Positions 10,899 to 22,406 of a DNA stretch of 64,000 bases are shown in pieces; position 1 is the first letter of the stretch, and each line of letters begins with the position of its first letter. The stretch spans positions 39,362,791 to 39,426,790 of the forward strand of contig NC_081412.1 in assembly GCF_030272615.1 (NCBI RefSeq), in the 5' to 3' direction. Below the pieces are notes generated by a model. That model saw only the letters and a list, made by a program, of their open reading frames with translations, had not been told where the DNA came from and searched no databases. Position numbers and translations under genes: made by a program. This stretch comes from Cryptomeria japonica. Taxonomy: Eukaryota > Streptophyta > Pinopsida > Cupressales > Cupressaceae.

Positions 10899-12361
10899 TG
10901 TGTGCGGGAAAAGTGGGGAGATAAAACGGAAAATGTGATTTCAAATTAGTCCACACACCAATGAAACTCTTGGTGCAAGTTATGGAGTTATATTGAATAA
11001 CTCAACTTCCTGAGGGATGTTCCATTGTTCTCTATTTCACAAGACCCCTCAAGCCAATGCCTTTGCTCTCAGATCACTGAGAAAAGTGACTTAGGGATGA
11101 CAATCATAAAAACGAGGGATATTGATCAATCTAGCATGGATGCATTCCTAGTTATGCATGATACGAAGTCTAACATGATTTAAACTAGCATGGATATGAT
11201 AACAAAATGAAAGGATTAGTAACAAAACTATCCTAACATGCTATACTAGTCTAAGATGATTATTATGTGATAATACGAATGCCTATTTAAGATGCTATGA
11301 AGATTATTTCTATCAAAAAGAGACTAAATGTTTGATTAAAATGATTTAGATTAGATGCTTGGTAAACTGTCTATAAGTTTGATACTAAAGACTTGGATAT
11401 GAAAATGGAGGAATGAGGACTCTATTTATAGGAAAAACAGGGCAATGAAGGGTCAAGATTGGATAATCTTAACAAGGGCCAGGATTGAAAGTTATCAATC
11501 CATGTTTACAATTCTCACCAATGAAATGGTGACAATTGTCAACATAAGACTACTTGAGAGATGTAAGAAGCATTCAATGCTTGAAAAGACCTCATGGTTA
11601 CCTTAGGGGGTAAGGGTTAAGGTTAGGTTAAGGTTATCCAATGGATAAAGCTTTTACCCAAAGGATAAACTCTTGTGCAAGGGTTAAAGGAATAACCATG
11701 GTCAAAACAATGAATGTTTGATGAGACCCTTGGGTTAGATGTGGGTTGAATTAGAGAGAAAGTCTCTAATCATGCAAGAGGGTTGAGTTAACCATTAATG
11801 GTTTGGAAGACTTTCAAGGTTAACTTGTTGAAGACATAAAGCCTTTAATGGTTTTCAAAGACTTTGATGGTTTGAGAAGTGACTTCCCTTTGCTTAGGGA
11901 TGTGACAATATTTAGGGGATAGGTTAGGCTAATTTAGAATTGATTAGAAGAATCTAGAAGGGGGTTTTAGAGAGGCAAGTGGGAGATGTAGGAGAATGCA
12001 AGTGGATGGAGGGTAATTTTAATTAAAATAAATTACTTTATTTCAACTAAAATAGATGCAACTTGCATAATACAAGTGGGGGATTTAAATAAATAAATTA
12101 GATTTATTTATTTGCAATGAATAATTTAATTAAATGTAAATTTAATTAAAAAGGGGAGAAAGGGGAATTAATTAAATAAAGTGATTTATTTAATTAAAGG
12201 CTATGAGAGACTTAGGTAATTAAATAAATTGAATAACTTATTTAATCAAAATAGATGAATGTGAATAATTTAATTTAATTTAATTTAATTTAATAGAGGA
12301 ATGAGAGTAAAATGAATATTAAATATTCACTGAAGAAAGTGGTCATTTTTATACGTCTATA
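10899..12361 (-). repeat. 3' LTR of element A (1463 bp)
   Basis: Plus-strand copy starts TGTGTGCGGGAAAAGTGGGG and ends ATACGTCTATA. It aligns along its length with 37175-38632. Its sense is minus. A TATA box (CCTATAAATAGAG on the minus strand) lies near 11418-11435. The terminal TATA instead of TACA is a C-to-T change relative to the partner LTR. Confidence 0.9.
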
Positions 12362-12379
12362 TTTTGCCCCTCTTTGAAG
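12362..12379 (-). promoter_or_regulatory. Polypurine tract of element A
   Basis: Minus-strand CTTCAAAGAGGGGCAAAA directly abuts the 3' LTR. This is the normal site for plus-strand DNA priming in LTR retrotransposons. Confidence 0.8.
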
Positions 12380-12934
12380 TGATGTGTGTGCACATGTTGA
12401 TTCAAAGAAAATTTTGTCGGATATGATGTTTGTGTCGAGATGTTGATATGATGATGTCGTGCCCCAGATTCGATGAACGATATTGATTATGCCCCCTCGG
12501 GAGATGAATCAAGTATTTTGAAAATTTTGTTGATTGGATAATCGTTTTTGAATTGATTGCATTTTTAAATTTTGAATGTGTTGAATGCATACTATTTGAT
12601 TCATCTCCCGAAAAAATGATGTTGGATAGGGTAAAAAGTGAGAAAATGAGCAAAATACATGCCCCACCTACTAACCCGAGTTGACTTTTACCTTATAAAA
12701 GGTAAAAAGTGATTTCATTTGGATTATTTGCACCTTTTGACTTCTTGCGAGAGTGACATGTGGAGAGTGACAAAAATGTTGGTTCCCTATGCTTCTCACC
12801 GTTTCGAGCGCGTTCGCTGATACCAGAGGCCCGTCGCGTATGGTCCACCTGTAAGTTATCTTGATTTTGCCATGTTTCTTCTTGTTTTGTCGATTTTAGT
12901 CACGTTTTTTTATTTTTTGCTTTTAAATTTCACG

Positions 12935-13280
12935 GTTTAGCGCGTAGGACTCCTTTCCTAGCGCATACGATACAAACTTTAACGCATAGGGTTGTTTAGC
13001 TAGGGTAGCATCTGGGAGTCGTCTTGCAGCGCATCATAGGTTTAGGGTAGCGCATAGGGAGATCCAGCGCATAGCGATAACAGGTTGGCACATGCAGGGA
13101 ATAGGGTAGTGTGTAGGGTTAACCTAGCACATAAGGTTCTTAGATTAGCACGAGGGAAGATTTGGGTAGCACATAGGGTTAACCTAGTGCATAGAGTAAA
13201 GGTCTTAGCGCGTAGCAGAGTTTAGCTAGTGCATAAATGGTAGCGTAGCGCGTGGGAGGGTTATCTTAGCGCGTGAGTAG
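12935..13280. repeat. Cluster of dispersed TAGCGCATAGGG words
   Basis: About sixteen copies of AGCGCATAGGG or close variants (AGCGCGTAG, AGCACATAGGG, AGTGCATAGAG) lie 15-30 bp apart, for example near 12938, 12959, 12979, 13028, 13049, 13063, 13168, 13186, 13207, 13243 and 13266. Variants differ mainly by C/T and G/A at the two CpGs of GCGC, consistent with decay of methylated cytosines. Inverse-orientation clusters of the same word lie in the 5' leader of element A. Confidence 0.75.
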
Positions 13281-13699
13281 GAAGATAGCTAGAAAGGAGT
13301 GGGAAGATTGCGTTGCGGGGGAAAATTAGATGAGGGAGATGATTTAGGGGTGAATAGGTGCCTGCTGAGTTGTGTCAAGGTCGTGCATACTGTCTAAATG
13401 TCAGATTTTGCTGCTTTTGATATGGATTGTTAGATTGAGTGTTTGTTTTTTATGAGGATCCTAATTTTCTTTTGATTTGGATCTTTGAGCTTTGCCTTGC
13501 AATTGATTTTGATGTGAGAGTCTTGTTTGGAAGTGTTTTCGTTTATGAAGCGTCAAGCTGATTGATTTGTTGAATGAGGTTGTTGATTTTCTTTTGATTT
13601 GGATCTTTGATTTTTGTCGTGCAATTGAATTTGATGCTCGATATGAGTTCCAATTCATGATTTCCGATATGGTTCCTGATATGATTTTAACGATATGGA

Positions 13700-13900
13700 T
13701 TTGTGAGTTGCTTGCATTATGGGTCTTTGATTTGATTTCTTGATATGGTGTTTGCGTTATGGGTCTTTGATTTGATTTCTCGATATGGTGCTTGCGTTAT
13801 GGGTCTTGATTTGATTTCTCGATATGGTGCTTGCGTTATTGTGCTTGCGATATAGGTCTTTGATTTGATATCTCGATATGGGATTTGATTTTTGATAGGG
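13700..13900. repeat. ~40-bp tandem repeat in the putative intron
   Basis: The unit is CTTGCGTTATGGGTCTTTGA followed by TTTGATTTCTCGATATGGTG. Copies start near 13711, 13751, 13791 and 13830, with more diverged TTGATTTGATTT/GATATGG copies on either side (13440-13980). Confidence 0.75.
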
Positions 13901-14048
13901 AACTTGATGTTCAATATGAAACTTGATATGGAATTTGATTTTTGATATGGAACTTGGTATGATGCTTCGTTGTTTCAAGTTGTTTTTGTTTTGATTGGAT
14001 ATATTGGATAAATGTGGGAACTGATGTTGGACATTTGTTGTTTTGCAG

Positions 14049-16100
14049 GCACAGCTTGGCATACTCTAGTCACGAGAGCGATTTCCAAGACCATGGTCCT
14101 TGATTCTATGTTTGACACAGGTGGATAGAGATGTTATTGAGAGGTGTGGCTTATCCTCATTGTTGGACATGCCTCGGTATATCATAAACTGGGGTTTGTT
14201 GATAGCTTTAGCAGAGAGGTGGCACAGTGACATGAACACCTTTCATTTGGCTATTAGCGAGATAACAGTCACTCCAGAGGACTGTTATCGGATTCTGTGG
14301 ATTCCAGTGATTGGGGCATTATCGCCATATGAGCAAACGAAGGAGGATAAGACAGATGCTCTTCGCCGGATATTCCATGATGATCAAATTTGCGGATATG
14401 AGATCCCTTGGCAGGAGTTCATAGATTTTGATTATGCTCCACTACCCTCTGTACTGGCAGGTTTTGTAGGTGGATTCTTGTGTCCCAACTGTAGGTCGAA
14501 GGGACTGGCAGTGGGTTGGGGATTGGTGTTGGAGGACATGGTGACACAGGGACGCAAGTTCGCTTGGGGATCCTGTATGTTAGTACACTTATACAAGGAG
14601 TTGCACTAGGTAGTGTATCTGGGATACACGAGTTTATCAGTCAGGGTTACATTACTACAGGTGTGGGCTTGGGAGCACATTCCTGCAGCGAAGCCACTTG
14701 CAGATAGGGATAGGCCGATTGGTCAAGCCTATGCATGTGGGTATACAGGTATAGTTGTCAAATGAAAGATGGGAAAACTAGAGCATTGGAGGAGGGTGTT
14801 GGATGATATTGATACAGTCATTTGGAGACTGTATATGGACTGAGGACAGGTTAGAGATGCTCTATGTTTACATGTCGAGATACTCGATTGGGAAGACGCC
14901 TTTTATCATTGAGAGGTTCTTGCATAGCCAAGTTCAGCGGCAGTATGGTCGACAACAGGGTATACCATAGGGAGCATGCTTATATGCTCGTTAGAGACAA
15001 GATGTGTCAGAGTGGGGTCCGACTGTTGATAGTGCAGTGGCTGTGGAGGAGTACATGCATTTGGCTGGACAGATATGGGATTACGGGTTTGGAGTGGTAG
15101 ATGCTGGGATGACAGAGGAGTTTGTAGCGTTCTTCATGGCACATTCCGTGGCATGGATATCAGATTCGGCAGAGATGATTCCTGCCTTTGACGATGATGA
15201 GGATGAGTACCCAGAGAGGCTAGTGAGACAGAGAGAGGAGGGAGAGGAGATGGAGGGATATGGGGATGATGGAGGAGATGACGAGGGAGATGGGAGGGGA
15301 GGTGGTAGAGGGAGACGGGGAGATAGAGTAGGGGATGGAGGAGACAGAGGGAGGATTGGAGGATGGGATGGAGGGAGGAGAGGAGATGGGGGGAGGAGAG
15401 GAGAGAGAGGGGGAGATGGGAGGGGAGATGGAGGAGAGGGGGGGAGGATTGGATTAGACAGACGACCGAGTGGTGATGGAGGTAGGGGAGGTTAGGTTCT
15501 TGGAGTTGGCAGGGTTGATAGAGCAAGTGAGGTGCTAGCAGTTGTTGGTGGCATAGAGGAGTTAAGGAGGACGACCCAGCGGAGGAGATCAGATGTTTTA
15601 CCTCCATCGGGGCCTAGGACAGGGATAGGTAGTGTTACCACCCAGGTACCAGTGCAGATCAGGGTACCATCGCATCGACTGGATTCACATATTTGAGCGC
15701 TGCATGTTACAGTGTAGGAGTTGCAGGCGCAGGTACTAGCTCAGCAGCGTCAGATTATGCAGATTATTGCAGAGCAAGATACGACGATAGAGCACCTAGG
15801 TCGAGTAGAGGAACTTGCAGAGAGACTACAGAGAGTGACATCCGGTGCCCCTATGAGAGACACTGAGAGATACGACACACGACCATGGCGATTGATTACT
15901 ATAGGCGGTTGTATGAGGATCTAGTCCATAGAGAGCAGAGGGCTCGTAGTTTTACTACTAGTCGATCAGCTCGAAGTTAGTTGGGGAGCGAGAGAAGAGG
16001 TGTTACAGGGCCTTCTCGACGTGATCCACCTAGAGATCCAGGAGCCGGGACATCTGCTGCGAGACTGTCAGCTGCAGGAGATAGTCATACTTGAGAGTCT
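14049..16100 (+). pseudogene. Antisense plant mobile domain (PMD, MAIN/MAIL-like) gene carried by element A
   Basis: The coding strand is opposite to the gypsy genes. Translation of 14049-15185, with several frameshifts and stops, gives the PMD order: DVIERCGLSSLLDM, INWGLLIALAERWHSDMNTF, ISEITVTPEDCYRILWIPV, LAGFVGGFLC, VHLYKELH, VWAWEHIPAAKPLADRDRP, YACGYTGIVVK, KMGKLEHWRRVLDDID. After it comes an Asp/Glu then Gly/Arg/Asp-rich tail (15180-15495), then a short coiled-coil-like stretch (QAQVLAQQRQIMQIIAEQD, 15720-15790). PMD proteins of the MAIN/MAIL family act in the plant nucleus in silencing and genome stability, and PMD domains are known from plant transposons. Additional ORFs, sometimes antisense, between pol and 3' LTR are described in Tat-lineage elements. 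The frame is too broken to encode a full protein here. Confidence 0.75.
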
Positions 16101-16166
16101 TGTCTCTGTTGTATTTGGATCATTGTGTTGTATTTTGACAAACATGACATCCTTTGTATATTTTGA

Positions 16167-16168
<2 letters not shown>

Positions 16169-16248
<80 letters not shown>
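16169..16248. repeat. (TA)n microsatellite
   Basis: An uninterrupted AT dinucleotide run of about 80 bp lies just downstream of the PMD gene. Open frames across it encode only Tyr-Ile repeats and are artefacts. Confidence 0.95.
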
Positions 16249-16250
<2 letters not shown>

Positions 16251-16433
16251 CACCGATTTTTTGATTCACATGTGATGTGTTTATGGATAATGATTTATGC
16301 ATTGATATGATGTTTCTATGATGAGGATGTGATGCGTTAGATAAATGCTTTTGATTTGATATTGATTGATATGATTGATGATGAAGATGCAATGATATAA
16401 TGATAGGTTTTTATGATGACTGATTTGATCTAT

Positions 16434-16577
16434 GAGATGTATGATAATGATATGATGTGAGATGTATCTTGAAAATGAGATGTATGATAATGATATGTTG
16501 TGAGATGTATCTTGAAAATGAGATGTATGATAATGATATGATATGAGATGTATCTTGAAAATGAGATATATGATAAT
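16434..16577. repeat. 43-bp tandem repeat
   Basis: The unit is GAGATGTATGATAATGATAT followed by GATGTGAGATGTATCTTGAAAAT. Copies start at 16434, 16477, 16520 and 16563, with an exact 43-bp period and few mismatches. Confidence 0.9.
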
Positions 16578-16645
16578 GATATGCAACTAATGCCAGTTTA
16601 AAATGATATGTAACTAATGCAAGTTTAAAATGATATGCAACTAAA
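16578..16645. repeat. 27-bp tandem repeat
   Basis: GATATGCAACTAATGCCAG plus TTTAAAAT is repeated at 16578, 16605 and 16632, directly continuing the 43-bp array. Confidence 0.85.
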
Positions 16646-17599
16646 TTGATCACCCTCTTTTTCTTGTTGTCATTCTCGTATAGTCACATGTTTTTGCTTT
16701 GTTTTTTTTTATCATCATTGAGCTTTTGATATGTTGAAAGTTAATACAAGCATAATGGTATAATTGAACCATAATGACCTAAGAAAAACTTACATGGATT
16801 TTGATATTGCAAGATGGCACAAGCGTCAAGGTATAATTGAACCAAGATGACCTGAGTGTTGTTTGCATATAAACAGACAAGATTGAACCATTTGTATGCA
16901 CAAAGTGGAACAATGTCTTCAGTGATATGTGTTGAATCATGTCTCAAGACAAAATTTGCACAGTACAAATGATTGCCTCACAAACAAAAAACCAAAAAAT
17001 ATCAGACTCTCCAGCCACTTCCTCTAGCTCAATGCATCGTTGAGAAATTTTTAGGAGATCCAATAATTCAAAAAAAAAGTTCAAATGCATAATAGTCAAA
17101 ACTTCATGCGAGATGTAAACAAATTATATTTCAGAAAACATCCATCATGTGTGTTGAAGTTGTTAATTGGTGTTTTTCTTTCTCATTTGTTGAGCTTTGG
17201 CTTGACATGAGCTATTTGGCATGTTGCGATTCTTGTTTGCTTGAAGTCAAATGAATGTTGCCCCTAGTTATAGATACCGATCGATGTGGATATGTACAGT
17301 GATTACCAAGCCATGGTGGGATATAATGAAACCGATCTTCAAATAAGCAAGGACAGTGACTATGCTAAGTATGTCCGGGATAATGGTGTGTATAAAGTGT
17401 TGGGTGATAGCCAGTAGTTTTGACTTCAGATGCAAAAAGAGATGATAGATAGAGGAGCTATTCCCTCATAAATAGCGTCTGTTGCTAGGTTTTCACCACT
17501 TGTTTTTATTGCACCTTTTTGTTGTTTTGATTTTTTTTTTTTTGTTATTTTTATGATTTTATGATTTTTTTTTTGTTGTATTTTTCACTTTTTCCGTGC
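16646..17599. other. Spacer between the PMD gene and gypsy integrase
   Basis: No supported gene. It contains poly-T tracts (17527-17541, 17563-17576) just beyond the integrase C-terminus. Confidence 0.5.
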
Positions 17600-18940
17600 A
17601 TTAGACCACTCAAGTATAGAATTTATTCAAATGGATGTTGTTGGTTGGTTCATCGAGTACATCGCCTTCTAAAGTTGTAAGTTGATAGACACCTGATCCA
17701 TAGGCTGATATGATGACATAGGGACCCAACCAGTTAGGTTCAAATTTCCCCTTCTTTTCTCGATCATGTTGATTTCTGGGATTTTATTTGAGTACAAGAT
17801 CGCCGAATTTGAAAATCCTAGGGATGACTTTGTGGTTGTAGCTTCTACACATGCATTGTTGGTATGCTTTGAGGTGATTATAGGCATGTTGACATTTTTC
17901 ATCCAGAAGCTCGAGTTCTTGCAATCTATTGACTCGATACTCCTCATCTGGAATGAGGCCTTTTAAAGATACTCTGAGTGATGGAATTTCTACCTCAAAA
18001 GGTAAAATTGCTTCTGATCCATATACCAATGAATATGGCATAGCTCTTGTAGGTGTCTGGATGCTAGTCCTATATGCCCAGAGTGCCGAATTGAGTTGCA
18101 CATGCCAATCCTTTCTTGCATCGTTTACTGTCTTCTTTAGGATTTTCAATATTGTTTTATTTGGTGCCTTTGCTTGACCATTCCCCTATGGGTAGTAAGG
18201 TGTATAAAAATGATGTTGGATTTTGAATCGTTCACATAATTCTCGTACATCCTGATTTTTGAAGGGACGTTCGTTGTCTATTATAATAGAACTGGGGATG
18301 CCATATCTGCAAATTAGGTAATTGAGAATAAAAGAGGTAATTTGTTTTCTAGTTACTATGGTCATTGGGACTGCTTCAATCCATTTTATAAAATACTCTT
18401 TTGCAGTGATAATGAACTTGTGTCCATTTGAAGAGGAAGGATGTATTTTTCCTACTAGATCAAGTCCCCATTGACAGAAAGGCCAAGATGTTGTAAATGG
18501 TTGCAATTCCTATGCTGGTGCATGGATAAGATTGTCATAGATTTATCATTTAGGACATTTCTTTGCAAATTGATAAGAGTCTTTCTCCATTGTCAGCCAG
18601 TAATATCCCATTCTCAGAAGTTTTTTAGCGAGAGTAGGACCACTCGAATGTGTGCCACAGATACCCTCGTGAAGCTCATGTAAAGCAGAATCAGATTCAT
18701 TACGATCAAGGCAACAAAGAAGAGTACCTTCTAGACCTTGACGGTAAAGGGTATCAGTCGTTAAGGTATAACGAGTGGCTTGCCGAATAAAGTTGCATTT
18801 TTTATTTCGAGATAGGTCAATGGGTAGGGTATTGGTTTTAAGATACTCATATATTGTCCCATATAAAGGAGAGTCTAAACCGGTTAAGGCATGGATAACA
18901 TGGGATGCAAAATTGTCATAGGCTGGGGAAAACAATTGCT
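17600..18940 (-). pseudogene. Element A integrase
   Basis: Reading downward from 18935, the zinc-binding N-terminus shows HELHEGICGTHSSGPTLAKK and FAKKC. The catalytic core shows WGLDLVGKI (first Asp) and FYTPYYP, with IIIDNERPF carrying the second Asp where plant gypsy normally has DNGxQF. The C-terminal part shows LNSALWAYRTSIQTPTRAMP, SLVYGSEAILPFEVEIPS, and near 17700 GKFEPNWLGPYVI plus GVYQL, the Tat-type C-terminus without a chromodomain. The frame is kept over most of the region but interrupted by stops. Integrase inserts the cDNA into chromosomal DNA. This copy is dead. Confidence 0.85.
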
Positions 18941-19037
18941 CTACCAGAAACTCATAATAACTCTATTGCTCTAGAATTTGTAGTAGTGAAGCGATAGTAG
19001 CCATTGCTTTAGCTGCTCTATTGTCCAACCTTGGTAT

Positions 19038-19517
19038 TTACTCGAAGGTGGTGTGTACAAAATACTGTTTGAAGTCATCCACCATTCTTTTGTATGGCAA
19101 CAACTTGTCATCCTTTGTTTGATATGCATTGTTGATCTGATTTATAACCAGTTGGGAATCTCCATAGACCTTCAATTTCGTGATTCTCCATTCCATGACC
19201 ATTTTGATTCCTATGACCAGTGCTTCATACTCAGCAATGTTATTGGTGCATGGAAACATGAGTCTATATGATCTTGGTATGGTGTGTCCTTCAGAAGTGA
19301 CGAACAAGATGTCGGCACCCGAGCCATGTTGAGTGTAGGAACCATCAAAGTATAGGGTCCATTGCTTGGTGGTAACAATAAGGACATCCCTATCTGGAAA
19401 TTCAAACTTCATTGGTTGCTTATCTGGTAGTGGTGCTTCAACTAATTGATCTACCATTACTTGTCCCTTGATATCCCAACGCTCTGTGTATTGGATATCA
19501 AATTCACTGAGAATCAT
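19038..19517 (-). pseudogene. Element A second (archaeal-type) RNase H
   Basis: An open segment of 159 codons shows WTLYFDGSYTQHGSGADILF (catalytic Asp of DGS), CTNNIAEYEALVIGIKMV (Glu of AEYEAL) and LKVYGDSQLVINQI (Asp of GDS). This is the archaeal-type RNase H with D-E-D residues visible. In plant Ty3/gypsy elements a second RNase H of this kind after the RT-linked one marks the Tat lineage, so it fixes the classification of element A. Flanking stops show that the polyprotein is not translatable. Confidence 0.85.
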
Positions 19518-20900
19518 GACCCATTTAGCTAGTCTGCTTGTGAGAGCTGCTTTGTTGAGTTAATACTTGAGAGGATCAATTTTTTCTACTAGCTTGATTG
19601 TGTGAGCTAGCATGTAATGTCATAACTTTTGAGAGGCGAATACCACAACTAAACAAGCCTTCTCAATGAATGTGTAATTCAACTCATATCCATTTAATGT
19701 TCTGTTGATGTAATAGATAGCTCATTCCTTGCCTTCTTGATCTTCTTGTGCTAACAGTGCCCCCAATGATATGTCTGTTGTTGATATGTAGAGAATAAGT
19801 GGATTCCCTGCTATGGGTGGTACTAGAACTGGTGGATTCATTAGATATTGCTTGATTTGATAGAACAATTCTGCACACTTGGCTTCCCATCTAAATGGTA
19901 TGTTTTTATGTAGAAAATGATTGAATGGTAGACTTTTATCTACTAATTGGTCTATGAATTGCCTGATAGACTATAGCTATCCTTGTAGAGATCTGAGTTG
20001 GCTAATGTTCTTAGGAGGTGGCATCTCCATGATGGCCTGTACCTTTGCTGGATACACTTCGATGCCCTTTGCTGACACAATGTAGCCTAATAATTTGCTT
20101 GATGTCACCCCGAAGACACACTTCTTAGGGTTTAGCCTAACTTGGAATTTCTCCAATCTTTAAAAGATTTTATCTAATATGCCCAGATGTTCTGCCCGGG
20201 TAAATGACTTAGCTAGTAAATCATCCGCATAGTTCTCCATGAAGGTATGCATCATGTCATGAAAGATTGTCGACATTGCTATTTGATAAGTTGCCCCAAC
20301 ATTCTTCAAGCCAAAAGGCATGACATTCCAACAATACGTTCCCCAAGGATAGGTGAACGTTGTTTTATCTTGATCCTCTGGAGCTATCTTGATTTGATTA
20401 TAGCCAGAGAAACCATCCATTAATGATAGCATTGCATGGCCAGTTGTGAGGTCTACAATTATGTGGATGCTGGGCAAAGCAAAGTCATTCTTTGGACAAG
20501 CTTTGTTAACATCTCTAAAATTTGTGCATATCCTGATGCTTCCATCTGGTTTTGAAACTAGCACAATGTTTGAAATCTATTCAGCATAGCCTATAGGTCG
20601 AATAAATCCGACGTCTAATAACTCCTTTAGTTCAACTTTGACCATTAATGCTACATGTGGATTCATCTTTCTTAACTTTTGCTTGATTGGCTTAGCTCTT
20701 GGAGCAATAGACAAATGATGCATGATTAAGTTTGGATCTATTCTAGGCATATTTGCATAGGACCAAGCAAAATTGATTTGCTTTTCTTTGAAGAATCTGA
20801 TAAACTCTGGTTTTTCTTCTTTTGTCAGAGATTCTGCTAGGTGTATCTTTTTAGTCGTTTCTTATGTACCAATGTTGATTGATTGAGTGGGATCAATCAA
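19518..20900 (-). pseudogene. Element A reverse transcriptase and linked RNase H
   Basis: Upstream of 20564 the frame reads INFAWSYANMPRIDPNLIMH and KQKLRKMNPHVALMVKVEL. The RT core (20564-20160) reads VSKPDGSIRICTNFRDVNKA, LMDGFSGYNQIKI, TYCWNVMPFGLKNVGATYQ, FMENYADDLL. The catalytic box is YADD rather than the usual YVDD. The linked RNase H follows (20160-19520) in broken form: NPKKCVFGVTSSKLLGYIVS, FYQIKQYLMNPPVLVPP, TLNGYELNYTFIEKACLVVV and SRLAKWVMILSEFDI. Several in-frame stops. Confidence 0.88.
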
Positions 20901-21092
20901 TATGGGTGATCACTCCTAATAGTGTTCAGGAAGAGTGTCAAGTCTCCCATCCTTAGGTGCCTTAAAAAGGTTTTCACCCTCAGATGTGTCCTTTATTTTG
21001 ACCTTTTTGTGATCTAGTGCTACCATTGAATGGTTTTCAGCATTAGATCCTTTATTTCTTTCATTTTTGCGACTGAGAGATTTGGAACCCTC

Positions 21093-21689
21093 CTAATTGC
21101 AGATATCGTTACTTTGTTTGTTGGTAGAGTTTGTTTCCAGGTTGATAGTACATAGGTAATGGACAATAGATTTGTCATCTAGGAAAATAGGTATGCCATG
21201 GTGTTCAAGTTCATCCCAGACTATGAGATCAGGAAATACGAGTAGTAAAGAGTCATTGGGTGGGTCGAGGTCGACTACGGTGAGTGTCATGATAGAGGTA
21301 TCATTAAGGTTGTCTGGGATATTGGATAAGTTAATGATATTGTCGAGGTCTTCGATGGTATCATCTTCCGTGTAGACTTGCTCGTAGTGTCCCTGCTCGC
21401 TTTCCTTAGCTTCGTAAATATGTTGTGGACCAAATTCAAGTAATCTAGACTTTGTGCCTTGTCCTTCCTGAGAAAGGGGTGTATGAATAGCACCTTCAAG
21501 AATATCTTCTATAACATTTGAACAGCTACCCCATTCATAGTCATTAGAATCATTTTCAGAATCATTGTCCCAGAGTCTTTTAGTGTTGTTGAAAAGTATG
21601 TTGTAAGGTGAAAAGAGATCCCTTATAATTGATACCAGTTTGGTAGTTTTCTTTGATTCCATATCAGAACCTGCTTGTACTCTTTGCAT
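21093..21689 (-). pseudogene. Element A acidic linker between protease and RT
   Basis: A 198-codon open stretch in the same frame as RT is rich in Asp, Glu, Asn and Ser (for example DNDSENDSNDYEW, TEDDTIEDLDNIINLS). No domain is recognised. Long acidic linkers at this place are common in large Tat-type polyproteins. Confidence 0.6.
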
Positions 21690-21949
21690 TTGTTCATATA
21701 TTGTTTCTCCTTGGGAAGTAGTGATTTCTTCAGGAGATGATTCTGTTTTGTTTTGAATAGGTTCCTGAATGTGGTGTACTTCCTCATAAGATGCTTCTTA
21801 TCTTTGAATGGCCAACTCCTTTTGTTGTTTCTCTTTTTCTTGGTGTTCTTGCTCTTTCCTTATTGTTTCTGCTGCTTGGTGTAGTGCCTCTTGCCATGAG
21901 TCCTCGTTGCATTTCTTCTTTGTTTTCCACTGAGGTTTTTGATATTTAT

Positions 21950-22200
21950 TTTGCTTCCGCCTTGGGGGTAGACTGTGTCCATATCCTAGTCCTGTTTTGT
22001 CTCGAGAAAACTATGAAGGAGTGTCCAATGGTTTTGTAATGCCTTCTTGACACTTTCCTATAGGTCCTTTTCCATTGTATCCCATTCGTTGCATGATAAG
22101 GAATCCTTTTCCATACTGTTGTGTTGGTATGGTTACCTCCATTGTAGTAGCTCTGTCTTCTCCTTGATCCTTGTATAGCCAACTAAGGATGTCTTTCTCT
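21950..22200 (-). pseudogene. G-patch-like segment in element A polyprotein
   Basis: Minus-strand translation gives QQYGKGFLIMQRMGYNGKGP, then IGKCQEGITKPLD, a stop, and RDKTGLGYG. The pattern G(x)2-3(L/I)xxxMGYxGxGxxG, then xxGIxxP, then GLGY, matches the glycine-rich G-patch (D111) motif, an RNA/helicase-binding module also found beside protease in some retroviruses and in some plant gypsy polyproteins. It lies downstream of the protease once element C is removed. The call rests on motif spacing alone. Confidence 0.5.
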
Positions 22201-22401
22201 TTCGATTCATGTACTAGTGTACCTAATTGAATGAACTTACCATCAAACTTGGTGATGGGTTGTGTTTCTTAGTGTGTCGATGCGAAAGGTTGTCCATGAG
22301 ATTTTGGTGATGTTGGTAATTTGGATAGACACATGGGTTCGAAAGAGTATTCTCCCATGCCTTGCTCTTTGATTTTCATCTTTTGTTTGAAATCCATGGA
22401 T

Positions 22402-22406
22402 AAAGA
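22402..22406 (+). other. Target-site duplication of element C, left copy
   Basis: AAAGA directly precedes the 5' LTR; AAAGA at 29204-29208 directly follows the 3' LTR. Confidence 0.95.

Larger units (their letters stand above)
12851..14048 (+). other. Probable intron of the antisense PMD gene
   Basis: A strong 5' splice site, CACCT/GTAAGTT, begins at 12851. A strong 3' splice site, a T/G-rich tract ending GTTGTTTTGCAG/GC, ends at 14048, immediately before the PMD coding region. The interval of about 1.2 kb has no coding potential on the plus strand and is built from dispersed and tandem repeats (see the separate entries). Intron status is inferred from the two sites and their position; there is no transcript evidence. 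The upstream exon would be a short 5' leader ending at 12850. Confidence 0.5.

Noticed and set aside
15134..15607. 157-codon minus-strand frame rich in Leu, Pro, His and Ser
   Set aside because: It is the shadow of the purine-rich Gly/Arg/Asp tail of the PMD gene.
16000..16392. Open frames of Tyr-Ile repeats
   Set aside because: Translations of the (TA)n microsatellite. The same applies to frames at 38528-39019.
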